Shown here one piece after another: positions 1 to 7,589 of a stretch of DNA of 58,274 nt (the first letter of the stretch is position 1; every line of letters starts with the position of its first letter). Below the pieces are notes generated by a model. That model saw only the letters and a list, made by a program, of their open reading frames with translations. It was not told where the DNA came from and did no database searches. Origin of the DNA: an uncultured Burkholderiales bacterium (lineage in GTDB: Bacteria > Pseudomonadota > Gammaproteobacteria > Burkholderiales > Burkholderiaceae_C); assembly GCA_903820745.1 (NCBI GenBank), contig CAIJIT010000030.1:1-58274 (forward strand), in the 5' to 3' direction. Both the position numbers and the translations under genes were made by a program.

Positions 1-1
1 A

Positions 2-124
2 TGGACCTGCTGGGGGTGTGAGCGTTTGCATGATCGTGATGTGAACGCTGCTCGCAATATCCTGTCAAAGTTCAGAGCCGGCTGCGGACATGCAGCCCCT
101 GTAGAGGGAATCCCCGCCCTTTAG
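2..124 (+). CDS. tnpB: TnpB (IS605 OrfB) C-terminal fragment
   Basis: This open frame enters from the left edge and stops at TAG 122-124. It encodes the C-terminal zinc-knuckle and RuvC-III region of TnpB: CxxC (C-W-G-C), then H-D-R-D-V-N-A-A-R-N-I-L. The D-R-D-x-N-A-A-x-N-I signature is diagnostic of TnpB/OrfB, the RNA-guided nuclease carried by IS200/IS605 elements. About 40 residues are present; the rest lies outside the window, so whether the full gene is intact cannot be judged. The hairpin begins inside the last codons, as is common where tnpB overlaps the element's right end. Confidence 0.88.
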   Translation, partial: WTCWGCERLHDRDVNAARNILSKFRAGCGHAAPVEGIPAL

Positions 125-132
125 GGCGGGGA
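111..132 (+). repeat. IS right-end hairpin (10-bp stem)
   Basis: The arms 111-120 and 123-132 are perfectly complementary (TCCCCGCCCT / AGGGCGGGGA) around a 2-nt loop. This is the probable right-end hairpin recognised by the Y1 transposase. It could also act as a transcription stop for tnpB. A very similar hairpin sits at the other end of the window (58154-58173). Confidence 0.8.
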
Positions 133-137
133 GGATG

Positions 138-791
138 TCAATTCTCCAGTTGCGCGATGCTGGCGACCAGATCGACGAAGCGTTCGCCTTGCACCAGCAC
201 ATGGGCTTTGGTTGCCGCGGCGGCTTGTTCACCATCACCTTGATGCAGAGCTGCCAGGATCGCCTCATGTTCGGTGAAACTGCGCTGCACCCGGTTCCGT
301 ACCCTCAGTTGCAGGCGCCGATAAGGGCGTAGTTTGCGCTGAAGAGCGAGTGACTGTTCGGCCAGAAAGGCATTGTGGCTCGCCTCGTAGATCGCAAGGT
401 GAAACTTCTCATTGGCATAGAAATAGGCGTCGGAGTCACCACTGGCGGCGGCATTGCGACATTCCAGATGGGCTTGCTGCAGGCTTGCCATCTCGGTTTC
501 GTTGATCCGGCGCGCTGCCAGCCTGGCGCACATGGCTTCGAGTTCACCCATCACCTCGAACATCTCGACCAGTCCTTGCGCTGAAATTTGAGCCACGACG
601 GCGCCACGGCGCGGTCTTGTCACAACCAGACCGACCCCGACCAGCAGACGCAAGGTCTCCCGGATCGGCGTTCTGGAGACACCGAAGCGCAAGGCCAGTT
701 CTGTTTCGTCGAGGTGGGTACCAGGCAACAACTTGCCTGTGGCGATTTCCTCTTCGATCGCTTCACGCAAACGTTCAGACAGAGGTTTCAT
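138..791 (-). CDS. GntR-family transcriptional regulator (FCD/FadR subfamily)
   Basis: A 217-residue protein with an N-terminal winged helix-turn-helix (residues about 5-70, containing L-A-L-R-F-G-V-S-R-T-P-I-R-E-T-L) followed by an all-helical FCD ligand-binding domain. Such regulators usually repress a neighbouring catabolic operon until a carboxylic acid ligand binds. The gene is divergent from the HAD/maiA/TRAP genes, so they are the likely targets. The intergenic region holds a palindromic TGTATACA at 895-902 overlapping a possible -10. The ligand is probably a dicarboxylate such as maleate or malonate (inference). The stop codon lies inside the proposed IS right end, so the extreme C-terminus may have been altered by insertion. 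No strong ribosome binding site precedes the ATG at 791. Confidence 0.9.
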   Translation of the reverse strand: MKPLSERLREAIEEEIATGKLLPGTHLDETELALRFGVSRTPIRETLRLLVGVGLVVTRPRRGAVVAQISAQGLVEMFEVMGELEAMCARLAARRINETEMASLQQAHLECRNAAASGDSDAYFYANEKFHLAIYEASHNAFLAEQSLALQRKLRPYRRLQLRVRNRVQRSFTEHEAILAALHQGDGEQAAAATKAHVLVQGERFVDLVASIAQLEN

Positions 792-872
792 TGGTTTTTT
801 AGCGCCTGTTATTCAATCGGCGCAATTAAAACATGCTTTTTCCATGCAAAAAAATGTCGTTCAGGATAAACA

Positions 873-906
873 TTGAGTACATGAAGAAGCATTTTGTATA
901 CATAAT
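873..906 (+). promoter_or_regulatory. Candidate promoter and GntR operator upstream of the dicarboxylate operon
   Basis: TTGAGT (873-878) and TATACA (897-902), 18 bp apart, form a weak sigma-70-like pair. CATAAT at 901-906 is an alternative -10. The 8-bp palindrome TGTATACA (895-902) overlaps the -10. FCD-type GntR regulators often bind TTGTATACAA-like sites, so this is a plausible operator for the divergent regulator. This is motif reading only. Confidence 0.4.
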
Positions 907-937
907 CATGGGGTGTGATCATCCTGAAGTTGAGTTG

Positions 938-1672
938 ATGTCGTCCTTGTTATCACTTTCTGACTTACCGCCCAAAGCACTGGCTTTCGATGTGTTCGGC
1001 ACCGTGGTCGACTGGCATGCCGGTGTGATGCTGGAGGTCGCCTTGCTTGCAGCGCGTCACCGGATCGAAGGCGACTGGTCGGCTTTCGCCAATGACTGGC
1101 GTTCCGGCTATGCGCCGGCCATGGCCAGAGTGCGCAGTGGCGAACTGCCCTGGACCCACATCGACGCCCTGCACCGGATGAATCTCGAACAGATCATCGA
1201 CAGCCATGGCCTGGGGCTGCTGGATGAAACGGAGCGCAGACAGTTGAATCTTGCTTGGCACCGTTTGCCACTCTGGCCCGACACCATGGCCGGACTGCAA
1301 AGGCTGAAATCCCGCTTTACCCTGACGACCTTGTCAAATGGCAATTTTTCGCTGTTGACCGAGCTGGCCAAGCACAATGGCCTACCCTGGGACTGCGTGA
1401 TCTCGGCCGAGCTGTTCGGGCATTACAAGCCCGATCCCGAAACCTATCTCGGGTGCGCGAAATTGCTCGATCTGGCGCCGCAGGACTTGATGCTGGTGGC
1501 CTGTCATCCTTCCGATCTGCGCTCGGCGCGTGCCTGCGGACTTCGCACTGCCTATGTGAGGCGTCCTTTCGAGCATGGCCTGGCGACGATCGAGCCCGCC
1601 ATCGAAAGCGCTGAGTTCGACCTGGTGGTCGAGGATTTCGAGCATCTGGCCGACTTGCTCGTAACACCTTGA
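938..1672 (+). CDS. Haloacid dehalogenase type II-like HAD hydrolase
   Basis: A HAD-superfamily enzyme of 244 residues from the ATG at 938; upstream in-frame ATGs would only add an unconserved, AT-rich leader. All four HAD motifs are visible: nucleophile Asp18 in F-D-V-F-G-T, Ser133-Asn134 in T-L-S-N-G-N, Lys164 with Tyr170 in Y-K-P-D-P-E-T-Y, and His190/Asp193 in A-C-H-P-S-D. This matches (S)-2-haloacid dehalogenase-like proteins, which hydrolyse 2-haloalkanoates to 2-hydroxyacids. The fourth motif differs from the S-x-N-x-x-D of classical L-2-haloacid dehalogenases, so the true substrate may be another small acid or a phosphate ester. It is the first gene of the maiA/TRAP/mdc run. No strong Shine-Dalgarno precedes the start. 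Confidence 0.82.
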   Translation: MSSLLSLSDLPPKALAFDVFGTVVDWHAGVMLEVALLAARHRIEGDWSAFANDWRSGYAPAMARVRSGELPWTHIDALHRMNLEQIIDSHGLGLLDETERRQLNLAWHRLPLWPDTMAGLQRLKSRFTLTTLSNGNFSLLTELAKHNGLPWDCVISAELFGHYKPDPETYLGCAKLLDLAPQDLMLVACHPSDLRSARACGLRTAYVRRPFEHGLATIEPAIESAEFDLVVEDFEHLADLLVTP

Positions 1673-1688
1673 TCCACCCAATAAACCT

Positions 1689-2447
1689 ATGAGCAACAAG
1701 ACACAGTTCCGTATCGGCCAGATCGTGCCAAGTTCGAACACGACGATGGAAACCGAGATTCCCGCGATGCTGCGCGCTCGCGAGACCGTCGAGCCCGAGC
1801 GCTTCACCTTCCATTCGAGCCGCATGCGCATGCAGAAAGTGACCAGGGAAGAACTGGCTGCGATGGACCGCGACTCGGACCGCTGCGCGCTTGAGTTGGC
1901 CGATGCCCGCGTCGATGTGCTTGGCTATGCCTGCCTGGTTGCGATCATGAGCATGGGTCACGGCTATCACCGCGTTTCGGAGGCAAGGCTGTACCAGCGC
2001 ACGGTCGATGCCGGTGGACCAGCGCCAGTCGTGACCAGTGCTGGTGCGCTGGTTGATGGTTTGAAGGCCATTGGCGCCAAGCGAATTTCCCTGCTGGCGC
2101 CCTATATGAAACCGTTGACCCGCTTGGTCATCGACTACATCGAGAACGAAGAAATTGAAGTTGTTGACAGCATTTCTCTGGAGATTCCTGACAATCTCGA
2201 CGTTGGCAGGCAAAATCCGCTGGCGCCGGTCGAAATCACCCGCAAGTTGAATCTGCAGGGGGTCGACGCTGTCGTGGCATCCGCCTGCGTGCAGATGCCT
2301 TCCTTGCCCTCGGTGCAATTGATTGAGGACCGTATCGGTATCCCGGTGCTTTCCTCTTCGATCGCCACGACTTTCATGATGTTGAAGAAGCTGGGTCTGA
2401 AGACCCATGCGCCAGGATTCGGCAGCCTGCTTTCGGGGCGGTACTGA
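1689..2447 (+). CDS. maiA: Maleate cis-trans isomerase
   Basis: A 252-residue member of the Asp/Glu racemase superfamily that closely matches maleate isomerases (MaiA/NicE) along its whole length as recalled. It has the N-terminal V-P-S-S-N-T-T-M-E-T-E-I-P-A-M-L, then F-H-S-S-R-M-R-M. The two catalytic cysteines are at about Cys82 (G-Y-A-C-L-V-A) and Cys200 (A-S-A-C-V-Q-M). It converts maleate to fumarate, feeding the TCA cycle, in the cytoplasm. In nicotinate and other pyridine pathways the gene sits with ring-cleavage enzymes; none are present here, and it precedes a TRAP transporter instead. This suggests maleate is taken up directly (inference). It starts 16 bp after the HAD gene. Confidence 0.93.
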   Translation: MSNKTQFRIGQIVPSSNTTMETEIPAMLRARETVEPERFTFHSSRMRMQKVTREELAAMDRDSDRCALELADARVDVLGYACLVAIMSMGHGYHRVSEARLYQRTVDAGGPAPVVTSAGALVDGLKAIGAKRISLLAPYMKPLTRLVIDYIENEEIEVVDSISLEIPDNLDVGRQNPLAPVEITRKLNLQGVDAVVASACVQMPSLPSVQLIEDRIGIPVLSSSIATTFMMLKKLGLKTHAPGFGSLLSGRY

Positions 2448-2486
2448 ATCAAACAGAGCCTTTTTGCAATTTTCCAGGAGACAAAA

Positions 2487-3512
2487 ATGAATACCAACCG
2501 TCGCACCTTGATCACCGGCCTTGCTGCCGCCCCTTCCTTGCTGCTACCAGCGCATTTCGCCCATGCTGCCGATCCGTTGAAGATCTCGCACCAGTTTCCC
2601 GGCGGTACAGACGCCGAAGGGGATTTCCGGCATCGGCTCTGTGCCAAATTTGCCCAGGAGATTGATCGTCGCAGCAGCGGCGCGCTGAAGGCCAATGTAT
2701 ATCCCGGCAGTTCGCTGATGAAGGTCAATGCGCAGTTCAGTGCTGCACGCAAGGGCGCTCTCGATATGACGCTGATCCCGCTGCCCTATGCTGGTGGCGA
2801 AGTGCCCGAGTTGAACATTGCCTTGATGCCCGGTCTGGTGACATCTTATGAGCAGGGTTATGCCTGGAAAAAAGCTGAAATCGGCAAGGCATTGACCGAT
2901 CTGCTGGCGGACAAGGGCCTGGTCATCGTCACCTGGATCTGGCAAGCCGGTGGCGCGGCCAGTCGCAACGTGCCGATCATTGCGCCAGAGGATGTGAAGG
3001 GGCTGAAATTCCGCGGCGGCAGTCGCGAAATGGACCTGGTGGCCAAAGCTGCCGGTGCCACCACTTTGTCGCTGCCTTCCAACGAGACCTATGCGGCGAT
3101 GCAGACCGGTGCGGTCGACATCGTCACCACTTCGGCGACCAGCCTGATTTCGTTCCGCCTGCAGGAAGTGTCCAAGCATCTGACGATCAGCAAGACCGGC
3201 AAGTCCTACTGGTTCATGTTGGAGCCGCTGCTGATGTCGAAGATCATCTTCGACAAATTGCCCAAGGACCAGCAGGCCTTGATCATGACCGTAGGCGCAG
3301 AAATGGAGAAATTCGCGTTCGAAGGGGCAAGGGCCGACGACATGGCGGTCTCGGATGCCTATATCAAGGCCGGGGCGAAAGTGCACGACCTGCCTGACGC
3401 CGCATTGGCCAAATGGGTCGCTTTGTCGCGCAGTTCCGCCTGGAAGGACTTCGGCGAGAAGAACGAGAGTTGCGCCAGGCTACTCAAGCTGGCTGAAAAA
3501 GTGGCGGCCTGA
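2487..3512 (+). CDS. dctP: TRAP transporter substrate-binding protein (DctP family)
   Basis: A 341-residue periplasmic solute receptor with a Tat-like or Sec signal peptide (N-R-R-T-L-I-T-G-L-A-A-A, cleaved near A-H-A-A-D). The DctP fold motifs follow, including F-R-G-G-S-R-E-M (residues about 173-180), the region holding the conserved carboxylate-binding Arg, and the Y-A-A-M-Q-T-G-A-V-D-I-V block. A clear ribosome binding site (AGGAG, 7 nt before ATG) precedes it. Together with the next two genes it forms a sodium-coupled TRAP system for a small organic acid. Context points to maleate or malonate; the ligand cannot be read from sequence. Confidence 0.92.
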   Translation: MNTNRRTLITGLAAAPSLLLPAHFAHAADPLKISHQFPGGTDAEGDFRHRLCAKFAQEIDRRSSGALKANVYPGSSLMKVNAQFSAARKGALDMTLIPLPYAGGEVPELNIALMPGLVTSYEQGYAWKKAEIGKALTDLLADKGLVIVTWIWQAGGAASRNVPIIAPEDVKGLKFRGGSREMDLVAKAAGATTLSLPSNETYAAMQTGAVDIVTTSATSLISFRLQEVSKHLTISKTGKSYWFMLEPLLMSKIIFDKLPKDQQALIMTVGAEMEKFAFEGARADDMAVSDAYIKAGAKVHDLPDAALAKWVALSRSSAWKDFGEKNESCARLLKLAEKVAA

Positions 3513-4060
3513 TGAGCGGCGGTCTGGAGCATCACATTGGCCAGCCGCTGCAGGCCAGCGGCGCGCTGCTGCCGCTGGAGGGCGCGCTGCGCTTCGTCAA
3601 TCGCATCGTCATGGTGCCTTGCATGCTGGCCTTGTTCGCAGCAGCGGCGATTCTCAGCTATAGCGTGGCAGCACGCTATTTCTTCAAGATTCCGACCGAA
3701 TGGCAGGATGAGACCGCAGTGTTCCTGCTGGTCGGCGGGACCTTTTTCTCGGGTGCGTTTGTGCAGTCGCTGCGTGGTCATGTCGGCGTCGAAGCCATCG
3801 CCGGATTGTTGTCAGAACGTGCCAACCATATCCGGATGATTTTTGTCGACGGGGTGAGTTTTGCCTTTTGCGCATTTTTTTCCTGGAAGTCGTGGACGCT
3901 GTTCCATGAAGCCTGGGTCGACGGCTTTACCAGCAACTCGACCTGGGGCCCGGCCTTGTGGATTCCCTATTCGTTGATGGCGACCGGCATGAGCTTGCTC
4001 ACGCTGCAACTGTTGCTTGAACTCTCGATCCGCGTGAGCGGCAAAAGGAGCCCGCGATGA
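3512..4060 (+). CDS. dctQ: TRAP transporter small membrane subunit (DctQ family)
   Basis: A 182-residue membrane protein with four predicted hydrophobic helices and the DctQ signature W-Q-D-E-T-A-V-F-L-L between helices 1 and 2. Its start overlaps the receptor stop by one base (TGATG), and its stop overlaps the large permease gene (ATGA), so the three subunits are translationally coupled. DctQ pairs with DctM to form the inner-membrane transporter that accepts substrate from DctP. Confidence 0.9.
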   Translation: MSGGLEHHIGQPLQASGALLPLEGALRFVNRIVMVPCMLALFAAAAILSYSVAARYFFKIPTEWQDETAVFLLVGGTFFSGAFVQSLRGHVGVEAIAGLLSERANHIRMIFVDGVSFAFCAFFSWKSWTLFHEAWVDGFTSNSTWGPALWIPYSLMATGMSLLTLQLLLELSIRVSGKRSPR

Positions 4061-5418
4061 GCATTCTCAGTTTAGGTTTGAGCTTCGGCGCGGTGACGCT
4101 GGCCGTGATGTTTTCGGGCATGCCGATTGCGTTCGGCCTCGGCGCCGTGGCAGTTTCCTTCATGTATTTCTTCATGCCAGGGTCCGCACTCGACACGGTG
4201 ACGCAGAACGTCTATGAGGAAATGGCTAGCATCACCTTGCTGTCGATTCCCTTGTTCATCCTGAAGGGTGCGGCAATCGGCAAATCTCCTGCGGGCAAGG
4301 ACTTGTACTCGGCGATGCATGCCTGGATGAACAAGATCCCCGGTGGTCTTGGCATTGCCAATGTGTTTGCCTGTGCGCTGTTCGCTGCGATGTCGGGCTC
4401 CAGTCCGGCAACTTGCTCGGCGATCGGCAGTGCCGGCATCCCCGAGATGCGTATGCGTGGCTATTCGCCAGGCTTTGCCGCTGGCATCATCGCCGCTGGC
4501 GGTACGCTGGGCATCTTGCTGCCACCCTCGATCACGATGATCCTCTATGCGGTGGCGGCCGAGCAGTCGCTCGGGCGTTTGTTCCTCGCGGGTATCGGCC
4601 CTGGCATGCTGCTGGTTGCCTTGTTCTCAGCTTATGCGGTCTATCGCTACCGCAAGGAGCATGCTTCTGCCTTGGTCGCCTACGCTTCGGCCGGTCCCGG
4701 CTCAGTCAAGTCGGCGATGCTTGATGACCATGTGTTCACATTGGCTGAAAAGGTCGAGATGCTGCCGCGCGTGCTGCCGTTCGTGATCCTGCTGATCGGC
4801 GTGATGGTGGCGCTGTATGGAGGTTATGCCACCCCTTCTGAAACCGCCGGCCTGGGTGGCATCATGGCGCTGGTCTTGATCGCGGTGGTCTACGGCATCT
4901 GGCGCCCGGGTCAGTTGCAGCCGATCCTGTCGAGCACGATCAAGGAATCGTCGATGCTGATGTTCATCATCGGCATGTCGTTGCTTTACTCCTATGTGAT
5001 GAGCTCGCTGCATATCTCGCAGAGTGCTGCCGAGGGTGTGGTGGCGATGGCCTTGCCGAAATGGATGCTGCTGGCGGTAATCCTGTGTATGGTGATCGTG
5101 CTGGGATTCTTTCTGCCGCCGGTCTCGATCATTCTGATGACCGCACCGATCATCCTGCCGCCCTTGAAAGCAGCCGGATTCGATCTGATCTGGTTCGGCG
5201 TGGTGATGACCATCGTGATGGAAATGGGCTTGATCCATCCACCGGTCGGTTTGAACATCTTCGTCATCAAGAATATCGCCCCTGACATTCCGCTGAAGGA
5301 TGTGATCTGGGGCGTCATGCCTTTCCTCGGCCTGATGTTTTTGGCGATCTTGTTGATGTGCCTGATTCCCGGCATCGCCACGGGTCTGCCTGACCTTGTG
5401 ATGGGTGTACCCAAGTGA
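4057..5418 (+). CDS. dctM: TRAP transporter large permease (DctM family)
   Basis: A 453-residue polytopic permease (roughly 12 hydrophobic segments) of the DctM/ion-transporter superfamily. Typical family blocks are visible: A-A-M-S-G-S-S-P-A-T, G-G-T-L-G-I-L-L-P-P-S-I, and near the C-terminus G-L-I-H-P-P-V-G-L-N-I-F-V. It is the sodium-driven elevator component of the TRAP system. It overlaps dctQ by 4 bp and is followed by a strong hairpin and then mdcA. Confidence 0.93.
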   Translation: MSILSLGLSFGAVTLAVMFSGMPIAFGLGAVAVSFMYFFMPGSALDTVTQNVYEEMASITLLSIPLFILKGAAIGKSPAGKDLYSAMHAWMNKIPGGLGIANVFACALFAAMSGSSPATCSAIGSAGIPEMRMRGYSPGFAAGIIAAGGTLGILLPPSITMILYAVAAEQSLGRLFLAGIGPGMLLVALFSAYAVYRYRKEHASALVAYASAGPGSVKSAMLDDHVFTLAEKVEMLPRVLPFVILLIGVMVALYGGYATPSETAGLGGIMALVLIAVVYGIWRPGQLQPILSSTIKESSMLMFIIGMSLLYSYVMSSLHISQSAAEGVVAMALPKWMLLAVILCMVIVLGFFLPPVSIILMTAPIILPPLKAAGFDLIWFGVVMTIVMEMGLIHPPVGLNIFVIKNIAPDIPLKDVIWGVMPFLGLMFLAILLMCLIPGIATGLPDLVMGVPK

Positions 5419-5423
5419 GACCC

Positions 5424-5456
5424 TGGCTTGCCGGCGCCCAAGGTGCCGGCAAGCCA
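5424..5456 (+). terminator. 12-bp-stem hairpin between TRAP and mdc genes
   Basis: The arms TGGCTTGCCGGC (5424-5435) and GCCGGCAAGCCA (5445-5456) are perfectly complementary around a 9-nt loop, starting 6 bp after the dctM stop. No T-run follows, so it is not a classical intrinsic terminator. It may be an mRNA 3'-end stabiliser, a weak terminator setting the TRAP:mdc ratio, or a processing site. Confidence 0.55.
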
Positions 5457-5529
5457 ATCGTGATCGAAGTGGAAGTCAAAGTTGCCGGCATTCCCTGCCC
5501 GCAGTCCCCGACCTCCTGATGAAAGCATT

Positions 5530-7263
5530 ATGTTAACTAGCGGCAATGAGCCAGGTCTTGCTGGCCGTGAGCAGCAAGTTCAAGTCGGGGCAAGCAGTGC
5601 AACGGTCTGGAATTTGCAGTCGCAGAGCCGCGCCAGGCGCCTGGCGCGGGCCGCCTCGGCCTTGGGTCAGGGTTTGCGCGGAAAATGCCTCGGCGCTGAC
5701 GATGCAGTCAAATTACTGCATGCCTTGCTCGAGCCCGGCGACCGTGTCTGCCTCGAGGGCAACAACCAGAAGCAGGCCGATTTCCTCGCACGCACCTTGA
5801 CCCGGTTGGATCCGACGCAAGTCCATGATCTGCACCTCGTGCAGTCGGTGCTGGCTTTGCCTGAACACCTCGACGTTTTCGACAAAGGCATCGCATCAAG
5901 GCTCGACTTCAGCTTCTCCGGACCACAAGGTGCGAGGCTGGCGCGTTTGGTCAGCGAGCGCCGCATCACGATCGGCGCGATTCACACTTACCTGGAATTG
6001 TTTGCCCGCTATTTCGTCGACCTGACGCCCAAGGTCGCACTGATCTGCGCGCAGGCGGCCGACCGCGAGGGCAACCTGTATACCGGGCCGAACACCGAGG
6101 ACACCCCGGCCATCGTCGAAGCGACGGCCTTCAAAAGCGGCATCGTGGTCGCGCAGGTCAATGAGATTCTCGACAAGTTGCCACGCGTGGACATTCCGGC
6201 GGGCTGGGTCGACTTTGTCGTCAAGAGCCCGCAGCCGCATTACATCGAACCCTTGTTCACCCGCGACCCGGCGCAGATCTCCGAGATCCAGGTGCTGATG
6301 GCGATGATGGCGATCAAGGGCATCTATGCTGAATATGGCGTGCAGCGCTTGAACCATGGCATCGGTTTTGACACTGCGGCAATCGAGTTGCTGCTACCGA
6401 CCTATGGCGAATCGCTTGGGCTCAAGGGCAAGATCGCGACCCATTGGGCGCTGAATCCGCATCCGGCGCTGATCCCGGCGATCGAGGCTGGCTGGGTCCA
6501 GTCGGTGCATTCTTTCGGGTCCGAACTCGGCATGGAAAACTACATCCGTGCGCGTCCCGATGTGTTCTTCACCGGCTCAGATGGTTCCTTGCGCAGCAAC
6601 CGGGCTTTTTGTCAGGCGGCAGGGCATTACGCCTGTGACCTGTTCATCGGTTCGACGCTGCAGATCGACCTCTGCGGCAACAGCTCGACCGCCACCCTCG
6701 GCCGAATCGCAGGCTTCGGTGGTGCGCCGAATATGGGTGCCGATGCGCGTGGCCGCCGTCACGCCAGTCCAGCCTGGTTGAAGGCCGGTGAGCAGGCGCG
6801 CAAGGGCCTTGGAGGTGCGCGCGGCACGCCGCGCGGGCAGAAGTTGGTCGTGCAAATGGTCGAGACCTTTCGCGAGCATATGGCGCCGGCCTTTGTCGAA
6901 CGCCTCGACGCCTGGCAACTGGCCGAGCAAGCCGACATGGCGTTGCCGCCGATCATGATCTATGGCGACGACGTGACCCATATCCTGACCGAAGAGGGTA
7001 TCGCCAACCTGCTGCTCTGCCGCAATGACGAAGAGCGCGAGCAGGCAATACGCGGCGTGGCCGGCTACACCGAGGTGGGTCTCGGTCGGGACCGGGCCAT
7101 GGTCGAGAACCTGCGCGATCGCGGCATCATCCGCAGGCCGGAAGACCTCGGCATCGACCCGCGTCTGGCGACCAGAAATTTGCTGGCTGCGCGTTCAATG
7201 CGCGACCTCGTTACAGCCTCAGGCGGCCGCTATCAGCCACCCGGCCGATTCAGAAATTGGTAA
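5530..7263 (+). CDS. mdcA: Malonate decarboxylase alpha subunit (acetyl-S-ACP:malonate ACP transferase)
   Basis: A CoA-transferase-family subunit of 577 residues from the ATG at 5530, opening near W-N-L-Q-S-Q-S-R-A as MdcA proteins do. It exchanges acetyl for malonyl on the MdcC prosthetic group. Recognisable blocks are G-P-N-T-E-D-T-P-A-I-V-E, A-T-H-W-A-L-N-P-H-P-A-L-I-P, F-G-S-E-L-G-M-E and L-C-G-N-S-S-T-A-T. It begins the mdc operon, 112 bp after dctM with a hairpin between. A second start in the same frame at 5482 gives a longer, unconserved N-terminus. The ribosome binding site is weak. All subunits needed for a biotin-independent soluble decarboxylase follow. Confidence 0.94.
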   Translation: MLTSGNEPGLAGREQQVQVGASSATVWNLQSQSRARRLARAASALGQGLRGKCLGADDAVKLLHALLEPGDRVCLEGNNQKQADFLARTLTRLDPTQVHDLHLVQSVLALPEHLDVFDKGIASRLDFSFSGPQGARLARLVSERRITIGAIHTYLELFARYFVDLTPKVALICAQAADREGNLYTGPNTEDTPAIVEATAFKSGIVVAQVNEILDKLPRVDIPAGWVDFVVKSPQPHYIEPLFTRDPAQISEIQVLMAMMAIKGIYAEYGVQRLNHGIGFDTAAIELLLPTYGESLGLKGKIATHWALNPHPALIPAIEAGWVQSVHSFGSELGMENYIRARPDVFFTGSDGSLRSNRAFCQAAGHYACDLFIGSTLQIDLCGNSSTATLGRIAGFGGAPNMGADARGRRHASPAWLKAGEQARKGLGGARGTPRGQKLVVQMVETFREHMAPAFVERLDAWQLAEQADMALPPIMIYGDDVTHILTEEGIANLLLCRNDEEREQAIRGVAGYTEVGLGRDRAMVENLRDRGIIRRPEDLGIDPRLATRNLLAARSMRDLVTASGGRYQPPGRFRNW

Positions 7264-7271
7264 TCAATCCC

Positions 7272-7589
7272 ATGAGTACAGCCATCGGTCTGGAGACCCT
7301 GCAGTTCAAATTTCCCGGCAGCAAGACCTTGCCGGCGTTTGCCCCGGTGCTGGTCGGTGTGATCGGTTCAGGCAATCTGGAAGTCTTGCTGGAAGATGTC
7401 GGTGGCAAGCAATGCAGCTTTGAAGTGCAGACTTCGGCGCGCGGCTTTGGCCAGATCTGGGAGGCTGTGCTTCGCGACTTCCAGATGCGCCATGACCTGG
7501 CAGGTGTCCAAGTGACGATTCATGATATGGGCGCGACGCCGGCGGTGGTCAGCCTGCGGCTGAGCCAGGCCAGGGCGGAGCTGGCATGA
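7272..7589 (+). CDS. mdcC: Malonate decarboxylase delta subunit (acyl carrier protein)
   Basis: A 105-residue carrier protein. Ser33 in G-V-I-G-S-G-N-L-E-V-L-L is the expected attachment site for the 2'-(5''-triphosphoribosyl)-3'-dephospho-CoA group, which is made by MdcB and attached by MdcG. The ATG at 7272 is preferred over an upstream in-frame start at 7257 because the family begins near E-T-L-Q-F-K-F-P. It overlaps mdcD by 4 bp. Confidence 0.92.
   Translation: MSTAIGLETLQFKFPGSKTLPAFAPVLVGVIGSGNLEVLLEDVGGKQCSFEVQTSARGFGQIWEAVLRDFQMRHDLAGVQVTIHDMGATPAVVSLRLSQARAELA

Larger units (their letters stand above)
1..141 (+). mobile_element. IS200/IS605-family element, right end (partial)
   Basis: The first 141 bases hold the end of a tnpB reading frame followed directly by a perfect hairpin and then TCAA at 138-141. 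Single-strand-transposing IS605-family elements have a subterminal hairpin at the right end, followed by a short cleavage tetranucleotide (TCAA in IS608). The exact boundary is inferred from that pattern. If it is right, the element ends on the stop codon of the neighbouring GntR gene. Only this tail of the element is in the window. Confidence 0.75.

Noticed and set aside
112-131. Left hairpin as only a rho-independent terminator
   Set aside because: It lacks a T-run and matches the hairpin at the other end of the window, so an IS end structure explains it better.
1317-2408. 363-residue open frame on the - strand opposite the HAD and maiA genes
   Set aside because: It crosses two well-supported genes and reads as basic low-complexity sequence.
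1689-2447. Arylmalonate decarboxylase or Asp/Glu racemase for the maiA gene
   Set aside because: The malonate context made this tempting, but the V-P-S-S-N-T-T-M-E-T-E-I-P start, F-H-S-S-R-M-R-M and both Cys contexts are those of maleate isomerase.
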